Part shown: positions 1 through 9,493 of the stretch, piece by piece | How the letters are laid out: every line of letters begins with the position of its first letter | How positions within the stretch are numbered: the first letter of the stretch is position 1 | Origin: Hypsibius dujardini | Taxonomy: Eukaryota; Tardigrada; Eutardigrada; Parachela; Hypsibiidae | Direction of reading: 5' to 3' | Assembly (NCBI GenBank): GCA_001579985.1 | Contig: LRSR01004956.1 | Coordinates: 1-22,422, forward strand | Length of the DNA stretch: 22,422 nucleotides | Position numbers and translations under genes: made by a program | Notes under the pieces: generated by a model | Seen by the model: only the letters and a program-made list of their open reading frames with translations | Database searches by the model: none | What the model was told of the DNA's origin: nothing

Positions 1-14
1 AATAATAATAATAC

Positions 15-48
<34 letters not shown>

Positions 49-56
49 AATAATCT
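1..56. repeat. (AAT/ATT)n microsatellite
   Basis: AAT triplets switch to ATT and back to AAT over the first 56 bases. This is simple sequence with no coding content. It may lie in the intron before the candidate exon at 105-281. Confidence 0.9.
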
Positions 57-104
57 AACTTTGTATTTTTCAGCTTTTACCATTGCCCTTAGTTGTTTGT
101 GTAG

Positions 105-281
105 AACAATGCGATGCGTGGTCTCTTCAACTATCCACCGAGCAAACAACTGGAGGAGATGTACAGCGAGTTGAGGATTGTGGGAGTTGAGAAAAATTGG
201 CGGTGCTTGGATGCTATCTGGATTTATAGGATTCCGAAGTGTGAAGCGTCCGTGCCAGATTATCTGAGAGAAATCATTTGA
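105..281 (+). CDS. Possible terminal exon of an unidentified gene (partial)
   Basis: From 105 the plus strand is open for 58 codons to a TGA at 279-281. The composition looks protein-like: a Pro-Ser-Lys-Gln-Leu-Glu-Glu-Met helix start, then a Trp-rich middle with WRCLDAIWIYRIPKC, ending in DYLREII. The frame is closed by TAG at 90 and at 102, so a 3' exon would have to begin at the AG at 103-104, which follows a T-rich stretch. No upstream exon is inside the window and I do not recognise the family. The exon would run convergently toward UGT A. It could equally be a chance frame. The reading rests on amino-acid composition only. Confidence 0.3.
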   Translation, partial: NNAMRGLFNYPPSKQLEEMYSELRIVGVEKNWRCLDAIWIYRIPKCEASVPDYLREII

Positions 282-625
282 GTTGTGAAGTGCCCTTACG
301 GACTGAGAGTGGATAGGAAGATTGATGTTGAATGTTTGACTGTGATTGGAAAGCCGAAATTTCTTTGGAGATTACGGCAGCTGTTTTGTGAGTGCCCTCG
401 CGAACTGGCCTAGCATTGACCTTTTCAAACTGAGAATCTGCGTATTTTGTAACTACCACACTTGAGTTATTTCCATTGATACTGGACTTTGTGTGCTATT
501 GAACAAATCAAATCAAATAATATTGCAGTCTGCATGTCTTTGGACCAGAGTCACGACAAATTCTATAGGTGACGAAAACGCGCCAAAAAACAACTACTCA
601 ATTTAGGGCCAATAATATTTGAGAC
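282..625. other. Intergenic, convergent 3' ends
   Basis: I see no supportable gene here. A 61-codon minus-strand frame (274-459) overlaps the candidate plus-strand exon and contains two similar short blocks (around 284-304 and 390-410, each like TGTGA-GTGCCCT). This hints at a small imperfect internal repeat and not a protein. Confidence 0.5.
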
Positions 626-2591
626 CTAAGGCAATTGGCTCAGCTTGGTAATTAATTTTGCGAAATCTCCCTGCGAGTTGGCATTTAGACCAGCAACAGC
701 GCCTTCCATTTTGATCCGCCAAATTTCGGCCGCAGTTCGGAAAGTATTTTCCCTCGAACTGCTGAACACTCCATCCTCGAAATGTCCCACTTCCCGAATA
801 GCCTGCTCAACTGTCTCCACAGTGATGACCGTGTTCGAGCTCTCACCCGCCCCTTCGATAAGGACTCCCGTGGCCTTCTCCACCAGCAGCAGAGCATTCA
901 TTTCCTGGTCGTTCCGCAGCGGCCACGCTACCACAGGCACTCCACAAACCAGGCTCTCGATCGTGCTGTTCCATCCGCAATGGCTCAGGAAGACCGCCGT
1001 CGAGGGATGCTGTAAGATGGCTTTTTGGGGAGCCCATGCTAGGACTAAATTATCGCCGATGCAGTCTTCCGGTATTAAATGCTGGAAGTCCTTAGCCAGG
1101 GAGTAGATGAAGGGCCTTCCGATGGCAGCCAATGCGCCGGCAATGGTCTGAAAGATCAAAATGGTTTCTTTAGAATTCTCAATTCTTTTTTGCCAAAACG
1201 TAGCTTGTAAAAAAATAATTTGCACACTTTGTGGGAATATATATTTATTCTGTTTGCAGACATGCAGTGCTGGTTGGGGAAATACACTTTTTTATTGCTT
1301 TTTTTAGTTACTGTCAAGAACAAAACAACACTCAAATTTTGCTAACACTTTTCAAAATATAACTCCAAAATGCACTTTACAGGAAATTAATTGCAGACAC
1401 CTTATAAGTGTGTTCAATATTGTTTGCTGATCAATATTATTTATTGCGATTATTGGTTGCCGCCCTTGCCTATTTAATAAAAATATTGTGGTCCACTACA
1501 TGAACTGTCATTAGACGGGCGAAAGATATAAAAGAAGTGAAAGGTTCCTACTCTGAATTGGTATTTTTTTAGCAAAAACAATTTCCTGCTGAAAAGAATT
1601 GCTGAACCACACAGTTCACTTATTACTTATACTGTTTACGGTGTCACGCACTTTGATGTATTTGTTGTTCTGCCCGCCGAGCGTTCCAAAGGACACATAC
1701 ACCACCGAGCGCGGTTCTTTTTCGTTCAACCACTGCAGCACTTTTATCTGTTCCTCACTGCGATCCGCAGACAAGGCTTCATGGTCGGGGAACAAGGGAC
1801 CGACGTTGAACAACGAAATGCCCTTCATATCCGAGTGTGTCTGAATGGCCGAAACGAACGTCTCTTCCAATTCCGACACGGTGTTCGCAATGACGCCGTG
1901 GGACAGGGGAACAACCTCATGCATAGGCATGAACATTTTCTTCATTGTGTCCGTCAGTGGAGGAACTTGAGCTCCTGGTGAGGGGACTCGATGGAACACT
2001 TGAGCCTCGCCAGCGGAACAGACAGCCGTCTCTGGGGTGATAGATAAGTAGTGGAGCATTCTGCCTGACGAACCGGTGTTAAAGGAAAAGAAGGGGATTT
2101 TGTGCTGGTGGAGAATGTGCAAGGCTGGTGAAAGCATGTCGCCGGCAATTACCGCGTCAATTGAAGAATTTTTGTTGCCGATGACAAAGTTCTTAAAAAA
2201 TAATTCAGCACCTGAAAAAAAATATTATATATTAAGTATGTATGTATGTATGTATGTATGTATGTATTATTACTATTAATATATACTTATAATATATAAT
2301 ATATAATACAATTATTCGTAGTACTTTAAAGAAATACCAACCTGGAACAACTTTCGAAACGACAGCATCTGGAGAACGTTTATTATACTGCACACCATCG
2401 GCAATTCCGATGATTGGGAACAAGCCATCGGGAACGAGTTGTTTCTGCTGGATTTCTCCAACGAAGCACTCTGACACGGCGAATGTGACGTTGTGAAAAG
2501 GAACGATCTTTTTGGCCAGTTCCAGTAAGGGTATTAAATGTCCGTGCGCTGGAATGGTTATAATTAGGATGTGCTTCTTCGCGGGTTTCAT
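626..2591 (-). CDS. UDP-glycosyltransferase A, plant-type (PSPG box), three exons
   Basis: Exons on the minus strand are 2591-2342, 2211-1652 and 1147-626. All junctions are GT-AG (phases 1 and 0) and give 443 aa. The predicted product is a GT-B fold UGT that transfers a sugar from a UDP-sugar to small lipophilic acceptors. The N-terminus has the acceptor-side motif HGHLIPLLELAKK, with His18 as the likely catalytic base. SVVYVSFGT lies at the start of the C-domain. The 44-residue PSPG box spans about 308-351: it opens WAPQK, has HCGWNS in the middle and ends Asp-Gln. In plant enzymes a final Gln and the central Trp favour UDP-glucose. No signal peptide or C-terminal membrane helix is visible, so the enzyme is probably cytosolic. 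At 443 aa it is slightly shorter than C and D. Its introns lie elsewhere than in C and D, so it is an old paralogue. The acceptor substrate is unknown. Confidence 0.9.
2236..2267. repeat. (GTAT)n microsatellite in UGT A intron 1
   Basis: About eight GTAT units lie inside the 130-base first intron of UGT A. The surrounding intron is AT-rich, with repeated TATAATA. Confidence 0.9.
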
Positions 2592-2935
2592 TCTGTCTGG
2601 CTATATTAAACAGCAGTGTTCCTCTGTCGTACGAAAACGAAATAAGCGAGTATTGTGAAAACGGTCGTTTCGATTATGAAGAACCACAGTAGTTCTTGAC
2701 TGCAGTCTATACTTGACATTGCAGCACAATGCCGGAGGGAAGCTTTCGCGGTAAAAGTGCCCCGGGAAGCTTCGTAATCGTATCATGTTGAATTAAAGCG
2801 CCGCGCACTTGCCCGTCTTATCGCGAGCCAAGTCGAGGCACTCGGCGTGCACATATTGAATATAACAGTCTAGACAACTACCAGACGAACGGGCTAAAGA
2901 TTGCTATTGTGGACCTCGCGCAGAGCCATAACTGA
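2592..2935. other. 5' flank of UGT A
   Basis: This is the presumed promoter and 5' UTR of UGT A. There is no gene and no clear TATA box. It does not resemble the block shared by B, C and D, which suggests A is regulated separately. Confidence 0.4.
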
Positions 2936-3560
2936 GGACCGACGGATGAGAACCGAAGGATGAAACAATGCGCGGATTGAAACTTTAGCTGGGCCATAAC
3001 GATGGGAGGCTGGATAGCGAGTCAAACGAATTGACGGATGGACGGATGAATGGATAGTCACTGCGTTGAAGACCAGCACGGAACAGACAAACGAGTGGAC
3101 AGGCGGACGGACAGACAGCTGGAAGGACAGCAAAGCGACGAAGATCAGGACGGAAGGACGAACGAATGGATACTCAAGGCAGCGAAGGTCAGGACGAACG
3201 GATGGACAGAGAAACGACAAAACGAATGAAGGTAGAGATAAAACGGCGAAGTGCAGGACGGACGCATAGGCGGACAGGCGGACGGACGGCCGGACTGCTG
3301 GAGGAATAGTCAAAACAACGAAGATTACGACCGATTGACGAACGAACGAATGAACGAAAGAATAGATGTTCGAAGCAGTGAAGGTTAAGGCGGACGGATG
3401 GAGGAACGAGAAAACGAATGAAGGTAGAGTTAAAACAGGGAAGTTCAGGACATACGGACCGACGGACGTACGGATGAATGAATGAATGAACGGATAATCA
3501 AAACCGTGAGTATCAGGACGGACGAACGGACGAAAAAACAGATTTCATAACTGAAAGAAG
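2936..3560. repeat. Degenerate GGAC/GAAC tetranucleotide tract
   Basis: About 600 bases are dominated by 4-base-periodic GACG, GGAC, GAAC and GATG units, purine-rich on the plus strand. The period is imperfect, with unique interruptions. The long minus-strand frame at 2894-3313 (repeated Arg-Pro-Ser-Val) is a by-product of this repeat. A similar tract lies at 8580-9060, between UGT C and UGT D. Confidence 0.8.
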
Positions 3561-3779
3561 GCAAAAAAATCAGAACACCCGTGGGTCGTTCTAACGAATA
3601 TCTGGAAACAGATGATGAATGGACTGACAGACAAAATAGTGAACAAACAAACTATGGACCCGCAAAGCGTAGACATGGTAGTTCCTCCTTAGTCGGTCAT
3701 TTTTCATACTCAAAGTCAAAGAAAAGGAACACTCACTTATATCAGAACATGCAAAAAATGCAAGCCGAAAAGCGGTTGT

Positions 3780-5193
3780 TAGTGATGGGTGCCCCTGGAC
3801 GATTCTCGAGCCGTGAAGAAGCTTTCCCACGCCTTCCTTTTCTAGCCACTCAGCGTTCAATAATTGGTCGCCAAACATCGGTCAAGCTACCATGAGAAAT
3901 CCGTATGGCGAGGCCTCCAACGTGCTGTTCCATCCGCAATGGGACACAAAGACCTTCGTGGTCGAATGGGAGAGGGTATCCTTTGGGGAGCCTACAGAAC
4001 GATTTGGAATTGACGACCTACTGTCGTGGTGCCCATTTGCATGCCTACTTGGAGTTTAGTTGGAAAATGAAGGTAATGAGTGGGCTAAAATATAAAGGGG
4101 ATTGATCGCTGTTTCTTAAAGGATTTTTTATGTCTGTGTCTCTGTCTGTGTCTGTGCCTGTGTCTGTGTCTTTTTCTGCGTCCTTGTGCTAATGTCTGCG
4201 TCTGTGTCTATGGCTGTGACTGTGTCGTACTATAATATCTGTGTCTGTATCGGTGTCTGCCTTTCTATTTGTATCTGTGTCTGTGTTTGTGGGTTTTCCT
4301 GCTGACTTTGAGACCAAATGAAGCGCACTTGGATGCATTAGTGCCTCTCCCATCCTCTTAATATCTTCCCGCATTTGTACCGAATGAAACATAAACCACC
4401 GTTCCTACCGACCGACGATCCAGTTATTCCTTAGGGATATCTCCGTGCAATTTTTTTCCGGTTCTTTCCTTAGCAGGTTCAGGTACCAACGGCTCTACAC
4501 AAAAAAGTCCTAATTATAATCTTCTCCATTTTTTCACACTTCAGTATGTCTGCTATCACAGCCTTTTCTGTCTCGCGAATTCTAGTATTCAGAATTCCGC
4601 TCGCCAAATGCATGTTGTGGCAGTTGTCCATGAGCAGTTCTTTATTGGCCACCAGTTTGTGTCCAGGTACTTCCTTCCGGCGAATTCGCGGACAAATTTG
4701 GGTGTGCATTTCGCAGTTATCTTTAACGTCAATCCACTTTTAAAGTCAGTTTTCATTACTTTCTTAACGTTAATTTTATGAAAACTGCTGTTTTTTACCC
4801 ATTTTCTTAATTATTATTCATATTTTCTTGGATATTTTATATAATGTTTCTACCTGTTAACTTATTATTTTTCTTTCGTAAATTTGTTATGTTATATATT
4901 TTATTCCAAGATTGTTATAAACTGGTTTATCTTTTCCAGTATCGTAATTGAAATGGATCGTATCATGCTTGTCTGGAAGATTCGCGACTGTCTGGATGCC
5001 GGTTAAACTGACCGGTCCGTAGGCTCCGTACTCGACGTGAGCGATTTCCTTGCGGAGAGTTTTGAGGTTGTCCTCCGCGACGGCAAATTTGACGTGATGA
5101 TGATGGGTCAGTTTCACGCCAAGATGGAGAAGCGGCGTGGCCGTAGAGCGGCAAACTGGTCAGGAGGATGTGCTTCGGTTCGACCGCGGCCAT
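3780..5193 (-). pseudogene. UGT pseudogene B
   Basis: This is a broken relative of UGT C and D in the same orientation and exon order. Exon 1 starts at ATG 5193. A 5-base deletion at 5135/5136, relative to C and D, shifts the frame right after the LYGHA motif. Homology stops near 4950, so the last hundred or so codons of exon 1 are missing. Exon 2 survives at about 4735-4310 (MDNCHNMHLASGI block) with small frameshifts, and its intron 2 still shows a TGTCTG tract (4128-4290). In exon 3 the first Trp of the PSPG box is a TAG (3994-3992) and the Trp of the AWPMF block is a TGA (3884-3882), with a further frameshift between them. The relic fades out past the GVGKL block near 3780. The 5' end and promoter are nearly identical to C and D, while exons 2 and 3 are much more diverged, so the locus is mosaic. 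Confidence 0.9.
4128..4290. repeat. Degenerate TGTCTG tract in UGT B intron 2 relic
   Basis: Repeated TGTCTG/TGTGTC units with many substitutions sit at the place equivalent to the purer hexamer arrays in intron 2 of UGT C and D. The array therefore predates the split of these copies. Confidence 0.8.
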
Positions 5194-5612
5194 TTTATTT
5201 CGCAGAGTAAATTTGTGAGTGTGAAAGAATGCACGGCTGTTTCGCCTTGACGATGGGAGCACTCTGTGTCTGTGTGTCTGCCAACTGGTCTCTCAAACGT
5301 TACACAGCGGATTTGCAAGGGGAAATGCAATGAGACGACAATTTCGCCGTCTCAGAGAAGGCTTCTTTTATCTGATAATAATCTACTTGCAATCCGATTT
5401 CAGAATTGTTGGATAGTAGTAAAAAGCGAAACATATTGTGAATAATGTGACTCAAAACGCGCTGACACTACTCTACCTCACAGTTATGCTGTACCGATGT
5501 GTCGACACTGTTCAACTTATGATCTTGATGGAGTTGTAAAGCTAATACATAAAAACATGCAAGTCTTGAATGTCTTTTGCCTGTACTGAAGGCCTTTAAA
5601 ATCAAAAGAATT
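5194..5612 (-). promoter_or_regulatory. UGT B promoter copy and short spacer to UGT C
   Basis: From the pseudogene start to about 5420 the sequence matches the upstream block of UGT C and D nearly base for base. It includes an inverted GATA pair TTATCTGATAA at 5368-5378 and an adjoining A-rich GATAAAAG (minus strand) that could act as a TATA-like element. From 5421 it runs into the 3' flank of UGT C. The segment TAATACATAAAAACATGC at about 5548 also occurs 3' of UGT D (9436), so it marks the 3' end of the duplicated unit. Confidence 0.7.
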
Positions 5613-8117
5613 TTATAATTTGACCAACTCCGCAAGCTCTTGATAAGATGTCCCTCCCACATCCAACGCAGTCCGAATTTTCCGCTGCCAGTTTCTCACC
5701 GCCTTCGTGTACGAATTCTCCTTTCCTTCTTCGACCCCCATCACTTCTCGTAGCACGCTAGCAATCTCTTCACCTGGGACAATTCTTTGGCGCATAAGTC
5801 CCGTACCGCGAATTAGCTTTCCCACACCTTCCTCTTCCAACCACTCCGCGTTGATCAGTTGGTCGGCGAACATTGGCCAGGCCACCACAGGCACTCCGTA
5901 TGTTAAGGTCTCCAGCGCGCTATTCCATCCGCAATGGGTGACAAAGACCTTCGTAGCTGGATGAGCGAGGATTTCCTTTTGCGGAGCCCATGGAACGATT
6001 AGGAAATCAAGACTGACTGGGTCAGTGCCGATCTGCATGGCCGCTTGTAGTTTCGCTGGAAGATGGGCGTAATGCTCGGGCTAAAAAATGTAACAACGTG
6101 ATCAGAAGCGAATATGTCTGTTTTCATGCTTGTGTTGTTCACATGCACTGCCATTGTCTGTGTTTGGGTTTGTGTCTGTGTCTGTGTCTGTGTCTGTGTC
6201 TGTGTCTGTGTCTGTGTCTGTGTCTGTGTCTGTGTCTGTGTTTGTGTCTGTGCCTGTATCACGTCGTTCCACGTGTCTAGGCTCCTTACCTTGAGAGACC
6301 AGATGAAGGGCGCTTGAAGAAGCAACAAGGCCTCCCCAATCTCCTTGATCTCTTCCGGTATCGGTACGGCAATCGAGCCAAACGAAACATAAACTACCGA
6401 CTCGTTTTGCTGACGATCCAACCACTTCTTAGTCACCTCCTCCTCCGGCTTTTTCACGGTGGGTTGCTTGACCGACTCCGCAGCCAAGGGACTAACACAA
6501 AACGTCCTCATCTTCCCCATCTTCTCATGTCTCAAGATTTCAGCAATCACTGAGTCTTCCGCTTCGCGAACCCCGTTCACCACAATCCCACTGGCCAAAT
6601 GCATGTTATGGCAGTTATCCATAAGCAGGTCCTTGTTTGCTTCAAGATTGATGTCCAAGAACTTCGAACCGACGGAACGGCGGACAAAATTGGGCGTACA
6701 TTTCGCCGACAGCTAAGTTGAAGAGAAAAAAGATAGCATTTACTGTAGCCCTCCCCTTGTACAGTTGAAGTTTTTGAAATCCGATAAAAGAAAATTGCCC
6801 ATTTACAGTGTAAATGTGAAACAAAAATTACTTGAAAATACACATACTTACCAAATTTTTTTTCACAATTATAACAACGTATTACGATGATTTTGATATG
6901 TGTTGACGATTCCAAGAACTACTGGGACTAATTGTAAGTGGATTTATTCTTCTGAAAAAGAGGACATTATCTATTTCTTGTTGCTGTTTTGTGCTGTACC
7001 GGTATTGTCTTCCTCTATCAACATGGGTCATGATGTGTCCTACACGTTTCCTAAAAAAATTGCATGTGTTCTGAAATTCGACGAACTGACACTCGATTTG
7101 ACACATTTCCGACATATTGTCCTGTTTCTGAGCTTTATTTCAGTTTCCTAAAATCAATTAAATACCTGATTTCACAATTTTGGTTCCCATGATCAGACGG
7201 TATGCAGCTGCGTAATTTATTATACATTTTTTTTCACTCAAAAGAGCTCACTTATGGAAACCTTCACAATATTTTGAGCCAATTCTAGGCTGTCAAATTA
7301 TTTTGAGTGACTTTCCAAATTTCCAAATTGGCTCAATGTACACATTGTAAATACATTATTCCAGTTGAAAAATTATGAAATGAGTGACGTTTCTGACAAG
7401 AAGATCGGAATATACTACGAGGAATTTGTAAAATGCATTTGCAATCTCTCTAAACGCCCAAATATAAATTAAGCAAAAATATGAAATTTAGTTATTCAAC
7501 AAAAGAGTTTTACTTTGCTCTTGCACGAAATTTTTGAAAGAAGATGAAGAAAGTACCTTAAAACTCTCGGGGTCTTCCACATCAAGGGTGAGAAAGGCTA
7601 ACGCCAACCAAGAACGTGACGAATTGAAGAGATAAAACGGAACCCCGCGACTGTGCATCAAGGAAAGGGGTCCTCCCAAGAAATTATCCGCCATGACCAC
7701 GTCGATCGGCTTGAAAATTCCCTCCCCTTCCAATGTGAACAGTTTCGGCTTGACTGTCTCATTTGTTTCGGATGGAGTCCCGTTCACGTTGACTGGAACG
7801 GACAGGAAAAATTCCCGCATAACCGGCAAGAACCCTTCAAACAATTTCCGTGCCGGATTTCCGTATTTGAAGTCAACGCCTTTATGCTTGTCTGGAAGAT
7901 TCGCGACTGTCTGGATGCCGGTTAAATGGACCGGTCCGTAGACTCCGTACTCGACGTGGGCGATTTCCCCGCGGAGAGTTTTGAGGGTGTTCTCCGCGAC
8001 GGCGAATGTGACGTGATGATGATGGGTCAGTTTCACGCCAAGATGGAGAAGCGGAATGGCGTGGCCGTAGAGCGGCGAACTGACCAGGAGGATGTGCTTC
8101 GGTTCGACGACGGCCAT
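5613..8117 (-). CDS. UDP-glycosyltransferase C, plant-type (PSPG box), three exons
   Basis: Exons on the minus strand are 8117-7557, 6712-6290 and 6080-5613, with GT-AG junctions all in phase 0. They give 483 aa, the normal length for a soluble plant-type UGT. The N-domain opens MAVVEPKHILL and then LYGHAIPLLHLG, with His19 as the likely catalytic base. DVVMADNF probably carries the partner Asp. SVVYVSFGS starts the C-domain. The PSPG box is exactly 44 residues (359-402), opening WAPQKEIL, with HCGWNS and ending FADQ. The final Gln and Trp22 of the box point to UDP-glucose. There is no signal peptide or membrane tail. A longer in-frame start at 8186 exists, but D has one extra base in that stretch, so I take the conserved start at 8117. 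Exon 3 differs from D at only three internal residues. Acceptor unknown; detoxification or pigment/hormone conjugation is inference. Confidence 0.94.
6155..6256. repeat. (TGTCTG)n array in UGT C intron 2
   Basis: About a dozen nearly perfect TGTCTG units occupy much of the 209-base intron 2. On the gene strand this reads CAGACA, which has no stop codon, so the frame stays open as a Gln-Thr repeat if the intron is retained. Confidence 0.95.
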
Positions 8118-8350
8118 TTTATTTCGCAGAGTAAATTTGTGAGTGTGAAAGAATGCACGGCTGTTTCGCCTTGACGATGGGAGCACTCTGTGTCTGTGTG
8201 TCTGCCAACTGGTCTCTCAAACGTTACACAGCGGATTTGCAAGGGGAAATGCAATGAGACGAGAATTTCGCCGTCTCAGCGAAGGCTTCTTTTATCTGAT
8301 AATAATGTACTTGCAGTCCGATTTCAGAATTGTTGGATGGTAGTAAAAAG
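8118..8350 (-). promoter_or_regulatory. UGT C promoter and 5' UTR block
   Basis: This block is shared with UGT B and UGT D. About 175 bases before the start codon lies TTATCTGATAA (8292-8302), two back-to-back GATA-factor sites. The adjacent minus-strand GATAAAAGAAG is the best TATA-like element, which would put transcription start around 8260. Conservation is partly due to recent duplication. GATA control is inference. Confidence 0.6.
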
Positions 8351-9493
8351 CGAAAAAATATTAAGAATTTACTACTACTGTACTCTACACTACTCTACTT
8401 CACAGTTATGCTGTACGGATGTGGCGACACTGTTCAACTTATGGTCTTGATGGAGTTGTAAAGCTCGATTTATGTCTGTTTATGATAAGATCTTATCATA
8501 GGAACGAGTATTCGGACGGAATTCTCCGCAAAAGGGTACAGAAAGAAAGAGATTTGTGACTCGTTAAGCGAACTTTTTTCATTCCGTCCGTTCATATGAA
8601 CGGACGGGAGAAATAGCAACAGAAGGGAATGAAAAAATGACCTTGCCAACTACCGACCGGTGTTTGACGGAAGGAGAGACGGAGTGACAAAATACGAGTT
8701 TGCATGAAGAAGAAAAGTAGTGGTCCGACGGATGACGGGAAAGGCAGGCAGATGAACTAGCCCATGGGTCGGTAACAAATTTAGTCTAAATTTAGTTTAG
8801 ATAGTCGAAGGGGTGAACAAGGATGTTTGAACAGTGGAATTGAAAGAGAGACTAACGAACAAACGGTCGGACGGATAGACAGACGGGCGGTCGGTCGGAC
8901 TGGCACTGGGAGTTATCAAGAAACCAGTAAAGGACGACCGTTGGATGAATGAAAAGACTTCAAACCAAAAATGGAACGAATAAACGGACGGACGGACCAA
9001 CCAAAGAAAATTCAAAAAAGGGATCCAATAAGTAATGAATAAAATAAACAAACAAACGACTGAACGGAAGGAAGAGTGGTCTGGGAAAGGAGCGGATGTT
9101 TGAATGCATAAATGCAGTGAACGCAGAAACGGTTGAAAACGCGAACGTTCCAGTCGACGAAAAAAATGATTAAAAAATGTGAGTAATCAATAAACAGAAA
9201 GCCGGATTATAAAGTGGGCCTAGTGAATTGATGGGCGTCTAACCCGACCATGGAAACAACTTCAAGACGCATGGCTTAATGATGGCAGTCCATTATGTTA
9301 GAACGAACGAAGATTAACAGTTTTAACAGGCGAGAAATCCTCGCTAACCAGGCAATTCTATTTGTGAAAAAAAATAGTTTGATGGCATAGTGGAAGAATA
9401 CCAGCTGCTAACAGCAGGAAACGCCTTGGCTCGCTAATACATAAAAACATGCAAGTCTTGAGTGGCTTCTGCCTGTACTGAAGGCCTCTAAAA
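8351..9493. other. Spacer between UGT C and D with a 0.96 kb insertion relative to the B-C spacer
   Basis: The spacer between B and C reads AAAGCTAATACATAAAAAC. Here the same sequence is interrupted after AAAGCTCG (8460-8466) and resumes at GCTCGCTAATACAT (from 9430). The inserted piece (about 8467-9429) is therefore flanked by GCTCG direct repeats. It contains a perfect 20-base palindrome at 8481-8500 and a degenerate GGAC/GAAC tract (8580-9060). It has no credible coding region and no obvious terminal inverted repeats. Confidence 0.65.
8580..9060. repeat. Degenerate GGAC/GAAC tetranucleotide tract
   Basis: Four-base periodic units (GACG, GGAC, GAAC, CGGT) are mixed with unique sequence. 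The character matches the tract at 2936-3560. The minus-strand frame at 8797-9051 is a by-product. Confidence 0.7.

Noticed and set aside
645-1106. A 153-codon plus-strand frame
   Set aside because: It is the antisense shadow of UGT A exon 3, which has the PSPG box in the correct frame.
2894-3313. A 139-codon minus-strand frame rich in Arg-Pro-Ser-Val
   Set aside because: It arises from the GGAC tetranucleotide tract.
6098-6425. Open frames of Cys-Val, Asp-Thr and Gln-Thr repeats on both strands (also 10010-10315 and 21607-21918)
   Set aside because: They are translations of the TGTCTG arrays inside introns, with no independent start context or motif.
8118-8186. N-terminal extension of UGT C from ATG 8186
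   Set aside because: UGT D has one extra base in the matching stretch that breaks it, and UGTs normally start a few residues before the HILL strand.
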